Part shown: one piece after another, positions 59,640-64,000 of the stretch
Numbering within the stretch: the first letter of the stretch is position 1
Layout of the letters: every line of letters begins with the position of its first letter
NCBI GenBank assembly: GCA_025677825.1
Contig: JAIXMO010000006.1
Location: forward strand, 682,001-746,000
Origin: Helicostylum pulchrum
Lineage: Eukaryota; Mucoromycota; Mucoromycetes; Mucorales; Mucoraceae
Direction of reading: 5' to 3'
Length of the DNA: 64,000 nucleotides
Notes under the pieces: model-generated
The model's database searches: none
The model's input: only the letters and a program-made list of their open reading frames with translations
What the model was told of the DNA's origin: nothing
Position numbers and translations under genes: made by a program

Positions 59640-60473
59640 GCTGAACAAGCTGAATCTTTGACTTCATCTAGCTCTGTAAGTTAAAAGATACAATGTTTAT
59701 TTCCACGAAGAGGTTAACGTTTCATTTATATAGATTAATAATGAAGTTCTTGAACCCCCAAAGTGAAAATCTGACAACAGATGTTTCAACTATATTATTT
59801 AACTATTGGAAAACTTATTGAAAGAAGCAAAGTTAGATTTGATGTTGCATAAATACAGGTAAAAAGTTCGATTATAATATATGCAACTTTTTAAAACTAA
59901 CTCTGTTTATAGTGGCCTAAAAAACAATATCGTTATCACTGGTGATGGCATATATCCATGTTGTGGATTTTTGAGATTCTAAAGGATCAATAGGCTACAC
60001 TTTCATGGTTCGTATTCACACTGAAAATCAAAATCAAGGGGACTTTTACCCTTTTACACGAGATTTTATTTGATAATTTTATATGTACTAACACGTGATG
60101 CATAGAGAAAGGAAAATAACTGTTTCAAGTGCAATTTCTGACAAATCGCGAACAATTCACGATATCGTGTACTTTTGTCACACATGCAAAGTAAGTTATT
60201 CTTTTTATCGTTTTGCTTCTATTGCTAAAATTTCAAGTATTTAGGTGAAGTTTGAACAAACATCAGTGACCTTGGACAAACAAAAAAGAACATAAAGAGT
60301 TCGAAAACCTGGTGCTCTCTGGTCAGGCTGACTTAAATAATAAGAGAAGTTGTTCAAGTGGCCTTGTACAAACTTTTCAAAGCTACCAATTCCGCCCGGG
60401 ATCTTTGAAACTGGCCCTGTTTCGATCGGAGAATTTGACGAAAACAATGTTATCTTTTCTTCAAACTTTGTGA
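59640..60473 (+). pseudogene. Degraded multi-exon gene, unidentified family
   Basis: Plus-strand coding-like pieces separated by recognisable splice sites: AEQAESLTSSSS (59640, GTAAGT donor), INNEVLEPPK then a stop, LLENLLKEAKLDLMLHKY (GTAAAA donor), SGLKNNIVITGDG, a frame change into AYIHVVDF, a stop, DSKGSIGYTFMVRIHTENQN, then ISDKSRTIHDIVYFCHTCK (GTAAGT donor at about 60190) and VKFEQTSVTLDKQKRT, stop, FENLVLSGQADLNNKRSCSS, FQSYQFRPGSLKLALFRSEN. It ends at a TGA at 60471-60473. At least four stops or frame changes kill it. I do not recognise the family. A CxxC (FCHTCK) is visible. It ends 41 bp before the left arm of the inverted repeat. Confidence 0.5.
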
Positions 60474-60514
60474 AGAAGCACAATGTCTGCTACCGCACAG
60501 CCGCTTTTGCGCGA

Positions 60515-61180
60515 GAGAAGAGCCAGGGATGTCACGTAATGAATCTTCTGCTCTTTTCAAAAGTGTTAAATTGTTACTACAGATAACATCTACTATATCC
60601 GTTAAATTTTGCTCTTTTTCAACTACTTCTTCCTCGAAATTCTTTGTAAGCCGATACAATACAATAGTAGTAGGATGGGTAGGAAGAGAATTTCCATACA
60701 ATGTGCGCGACTTGTCAAAGAAAAAATTTGCTAAAGCTAATAGTGGAGACACAGATGCATCTACTTGTACTGTAGATAAGGTTGACTTGGATAACATACA
60801 GCATGTTTTCGCCCAATAGTCACAACATGTAATACAATGTACGCCCGGTTTATCTGCAACAGGTTCAAATTTGTTTATAAGTGAGGATGGAGAAACTTTA
60901 TCGGCACATAGTATTAAGACCAAAGGATACGTTTTGTAAAGTCTTGTTACACTTTGAGAGTAGCGGACTAATATTCGTAAAACGCATCGTTCACAACAAG
61001 TTTTACCTCTATTAATATGGGAGGAAGAAAGTTTCGGATGCTTAGACTTGGAATATATAAAGTGTCACTTCTGCTGCCATCACCCCACTTCGTACCAGCG
61101 GTGATGTATGTACAGGCAGGTACTCCTACCAAACTAGAAGTAATGATATATATAACCTTTGGCTCTCTCGGAATCATTTT
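60515..61180 (-). repeat. Left arm of a 666-bp near-perfect inverted repeat
   Basis: Position x in this arm pairs with 122729 minus x in the right arm. I found no differences except three in the innermost ~20 bp (near 61164-61171). The match stops at the outer edge with GAGAAGAGCC (60515) and fades at the inner edge after GAATCATTTT. It carries a minus-strand copy of the nuclease-like relic. Confidence 0.93.
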
Positions 61181-61267
61181 TAAAAAACGCCTCTTTAATT
61201 TTTTTGGTGTAGAGGAATTAATAAGCGACAAATGAACTTCAAAAAAAGGTAAGGAATTAAACCACAA
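60515..61267 (-). pseudogene. PD-(D/E)XK-like nuclease-family relic, left copy
   Basis: Minus strand from 61267: KRRFLKMIPREPKVIYIITS, GVPACTYITAGTKWGDGS, RSDTLYIPSLSIRNFLPP, ILIEVKLVVNDAF. A stop then interrupts it and the reading resumes in another frame: RYSQSVTRLYKTYPLVLILC, CCDYWAKTCCMLSK, VSPLLALANFFFD, to SLRDIPGSS. RSDTLYIP followed by PILIEVK fits the D...(E)xK core of PD-(D/E)XK nucleases, and the later DYWAK...PLLALANFF pattern resembles a large mucoralean transposon-associated family. The KMIPREP upstream junction looks native. The C-terminus beyond the arm (AQKRLCGSRH) looks unrelated. Confidence 0.55.
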
Positions 61268-61548
61268 AAAAAAAACGTGAAGAGTAATATATTTATGTCT
61301 CCCTCTTTTTCTTCTTTTTTAATAAAAGGAAAAAGCCTTATATCACAACTATCAGTAATAGTAGAGTCTTTAGCTGAAGACCAGTGCTTTGAAACTACAA
61401 CTCGTGCCCTCATAAACAAATGTGCAAGTTTAATCGTTGAAAACCAAGTAATGGTGTCAAGTTTTATAGTGCTTAAAAAAAAATATGCGCCCCTCTGGTT
61501 CACCTTGCTCGTTAACTTGGATTCTCTCCCGGAAAGGACACAATAAGT
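61181..61548. other. Spacer (loop) of the inverted repeat
   Basis: 368 bp between the arms. The plus-strand frame at 61277-61546 (LISQLSVIVESLAEDQCFET, TTRALINKCASLIVENQ) and the opposite-strand frame at 61195-61503 overlap. The plus strand looks more protein-like and could be further 5' sequence of the right-arm gene, but I see no domain. Confidence 0.4.
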
Positions 61549-62214
61549 AAAATGATTCTGATAGCGCCAAAGGTTATATATATCATTACTTCTAGTTTGG
61601 TAGGAGTACCTGCCTGTACATACATCACCGCTGGTACGAAGTGGGGTGATGGCAGCAGAAGTGACACTTTATATATTCCAAGTCTAAGCATCCGAAACTT
61701 TCTTCCTCCCATATTAATAGAGGTAAAACTTGTTGTGAACGATGCGTTTTACGAATATTAGTCCGCTACTCTCAAAGTGTAACAAGACTTTACAAAACGT
61801 ATCCTTTGGTCTTAATACTATGTGCCGATAAAGTTTCTCCATCCTCACTTATAAACAAATTTGAACCTGTTGCAGATAAACCGGGCGTACATTGTATTAC
61901 ATGTTGTGACTATTGGGCGAAAACATGCTGTATGTTATCCAAGTCAACCTTATCTACAGTACAAGTAGATGCATCTGTGTCTCCACTATTAGCTTTAGCA
62001 AATTTTTTCTTTGACAAGTCGCGCACATTGTATGGAAATTCTCTTCCTACCCATCCTACTACTATTGTATTGTATCGGCTTACAAAGAATTTCGAGGAAG
62101 AAGTAGTTGAAAAAGAGCAAAATTTAACGGATATAGTAGATGTTATCTGTAGTAACAATTTAACACTTTTGAAAAGAGCAGAAGATTCATTACGTGACAT
62201 CCCTGGCTCTTCTC
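61549..62214 (+). repeat. Right arm of the 666-bp near-perfect inverted repeat
   Basis: Reverse complement of 60515-61180. The outer boundary is sharp: arm sequence ends at CTTCTC (62214), after which this side continues GTACAAAATC while the other side has unrelated GCG-rich sequence. Confidence 0.93.
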
Positions 62215-62273
62215 GTACAAAATCTATACTTAATAATGCAGTCGATTTTGGAGCTCTTGATTTTAGAGAATAA
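61552..62273 (+). pseudogene. PD-(D/E)XK-like nuclease-family relic, right copy with C-terminus
   Basis: Same product as the left copy: IAPKVIYIITSSLVGVPACT through IEVKLVVNDAF, the same stop/frame change at about 61745-61760, then SLINKFEPVADKPGVHCITC and onward. Unlike the left copy it carries on past the arm (RTKSILNNAVDFGALDFRE) to a plausible natural stop at 62273, so this copy probably holds the original 3' end. The shared frameshift in both arms means the gene was already broken before the duplication, or the arms have been homogenised since. A role in a mobile element is inferred from family resemblance, not shown. Confidence 0.55.
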
Positions 62274-62773
62274 CCAGTTTTTTTTTTCTTTATTTAATTA
62301 AAAAAATGGGGGTTGTTTTTACACTTGACAACTATCATGACTTTCTATGACATTCTAATAAAATAAGATGGTACTTATTGAACGCTAATAACTATATTTT
62401 ACCTTTAATGTAAGAACGGAAAGCCACCGTTTCAAGCTTTCATAGGACAGTAAAAAGCTCAAAAGGCAGCTCATTCTCTCCTGCAGCCAATACGGTACCT
62501 ATTTTTCCGTAACTGTCCTTAGTATTGAGGGGAGAAACTAGGCTGTCTTTTTTTAAAGAAAGAGTACGAGTGATAGTTGGCTAGTGCGGTATATGTCTGT
62601 CTTTTTTATAGGGCATTTATACGTCTATCCTTCCTTCCTTTTTTTTTTAAAAAAAACAGTATCCTCCTACTCTTGCAAGAGACTGCAGGAACAGATTTAT
62701 TTATTTACATAAACTGTATAACTAAATTATCAAGTTTATTTGACTTTTACTTTTTTTTTTTAAATAAAAAAAA
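62274..62773. other. Intergenic, nothing recognised
   Basis: Short A/T-rich spacer between the right-arm relic and the 3' end of the reverse-strand carrier. No coding or RNA gene seen. Confidence 0.4.
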
Positions 62774-64000
62774 CTATTCTCTCTTATTAAGCCAACTTAA
62801 AATATACTCGTAACATCCAAATTGTATAGCACCACCTATATTTAAAATAGGGGTTAACGTAAAAAAATAATATCATTTTATCTTCTTTTTTTTTACAAAA
62901 TCTTTACCTGGGGCAATACGAATAATACGAAGCCAAGATCCTCGAAAGAATGAAGTAATACCTTCATTTTTAAGCATGGATTTCATGCAATCTAAAGTTC
63001 CAGTGTAGGATCTGCCAGCATCTTGCATTCTAGATACACGCATTAACAAGTTAATGGAATTTTAATTACTCATAAGTTTTACCTTGTTTTCACTACGTCT
63101 GGAGGTGAATTCAATACACCAACAAGTATATTAGCCGTACCTCCACTCACCTATAAAAAAAATATAGCTTATCAAATAATCTTGGAACAAAAAAAAAGTA
63201 ACTTTTTCTTTTATATACCATGTGTTGCCAAGGTTTTAATTCTGCATCTGGATTAGCTCTTTCAAATAAAGCTTTCATTTCTACATATGCTGAAAATTTG
63301 ACAAGCAAACCTATTAAATGTAATAAAAATTAGAATAGAGTTTCCACGTCGAGTATTTTTTTTTATATATATATTTAGCGTACCCCAAGATTGTCTTGCA
63401 ACTGTAGCCATTAGACCACTATACAATGCAGTAAATCTAGCATAATAAAAAGCGACGGTGAGACAAGGGCTTTGATATTAAAAAGTAAGAGAATTATTTT
63501 TACCCTTCTTGACGAATAATAATTGAGGCGGTATTAATTAAACCATGGTATTTACGTTGATGTTTATCTGAATACATTTCAGTCTGCTGACGAACCTTGA
63601 TCATTTCAAGAGGAGTAACTATATATTATGTAAGTAAATCGCCACTCCTTTTATAAAAAAAAAAAGGGAAACTTACCTAAAGTAACTGCTTGGGTTATGC
63701 CAGTACATATCTATAAATGAAAACACTTAAAAATTTCAACAATTTAAATGAACAAGGCATACTTACACCTGCTAAACCGGCGGAACTATGAGCAGGTATA
63801 ACTGATCCTTCTAATTTCTCAAATATTGGTTTATAAAACGCCAACCCCATATACTGTAAAGAGATACGAGGACCAACTATACACAATACAGGAATGGTAC
63901 CTCTGTAAAAAGCGGAAAATCCTTCTTCTTTAAATACAGTTGCAAAGGCTTTGAAAATACCATTTTTATAATGCGCTGAAGCATGAACGGACTTTAGGGG
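62774..64000 (-). CDS. Mitochondrial carrier family protein, organic-acid type (5' partial)
   Basis: Eight minus-strand exons are visible: 64000-63768 (cut by the window edge), 63710-63677, 63618-63504, 63436-63384, 63310-63219, 63150-63083, 63029-62908 and 62835-62774. Phases agree and give about 259 residues. It shows the later carrier repeats with TPLEMIKVRQQTE and SPPDVVKTRMQDA signatures, GFSAFYRGTIP and GITSFFRGSWLR motifs, and a PGGAIQFGCYEYI end. ARQSWGLLVKFSAYVEMK, where related carriers have ARQATN..., points to the succinate-fumarate/citrate/oxodicarboxylate group. The substrate is inferred only. It should sit in the inner mitochondrial membrane. Exons as short as 34 nt; the first repeat lies mostly outside the window. 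Confidence 0.88.

Noticed and set aside
1..64000. tRNA, rRNA, CRISPR arrays or bacterial-type operons
   Set aside because: I looked for T-loop-like motifs, rRNA-like stretches and regularly spaced direct repeats and saw none convincing. The only regular arrays are the two minisatellites. A tRNAscan and Rfam search would settle this.

Overview
The window looks like nuclear DNA of an early-diverging filamentous fungus, most likely Mucorales (Mucoromycota). Reasons: AT-rich spacers full of A/T homopolymers, short spliceosomal introns (about 50-100 nt, GTAAG/GTATG...TAG), Rab11, dynein and SCF genes of fungal type, and degraded fragments resembling families I associate with mucoralean genomes (Tc1/mariner-like transposase, F-box/LRR-like protein, PD-(D/E)XK-like nuclease, myosin-type chitin synthase). 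No rRNA, tRNA or CRISPR array was recognised. The genus cannot be fixed from the sequence.

Layout. 1-554 is the 3' end of a SHO1-type SH3 osmosensor (+). 560-4950 is a repeat and pseudogene zone: copies of a dispersed repeat, an F-box/LRR-like relic and a frameshifted transposase. 4957-6184 (-) is a MiT/TFE-like bHLH factor with two long polyQ tracts, followed by 3.7 kb of gene-free DNA. 9858-11116 (-) is an MTM1/SLC25A39/40-type mitochondrial carrier, divergent from a CDC4/FBXW7-like F-box WD40 gene (12640-14968, +). That gene converges on 6-phosphofructokinase (15355-18405, -). 19740-20618 (-) is a broken alcohol dehydrogenase. 22182-23162 (-) is a Rab11/Ypt3 GTPase. 23.2-30.9 kb is gene-poor, with one small hypothetical gene, one frameshifted unknown membrane protein and a repeat-rich patch.

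30964-45433 (+) is a complete seven-exon cytoplasmic dynein heavy chain (4,692 aa by my splicing). It is followed 224 bp later, in the same direction, by a CM1/centrosomin-motif coiled-coil protein (45657-48245), so a microtubule motor sits next to a likely microtubule-organising-centre protein. 49465-51633 (+) is a ten-exon pyruvate kinase; with PFK, two of the classic control steps of glycolysis lie in one window. 52-56.7 kb holds relics, including a chitin synthase fragment that contains an internal inversion. 56884-59161 (+) is arginyl-tRNA synthetase. 59.6-62.3 kb holds another broken gene and a near-perfect 666-bp inverted repeat whose two arms carry the same broken nuclease-like gene. 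62774-64000 (-) is the 3' part of a second mitochondrial carrier.

Most useful for follow-up: (i) the inverted repeat at 60515-62214, a potential long-hairpin RNA source in a lineage with active RNAi; (ii) the micro-inversion inside the chitin synthase relic at about 52.90-53.22 kb; (iii) two unnamed dispersed repeat families; (iv) a stop-free, in-frame intron splitting the bHLH basic region. I found no convincing multi-gene novel system. The interest here is structural and evolutionary. All exon joins come from reading splice signals and protein continuity by eye.
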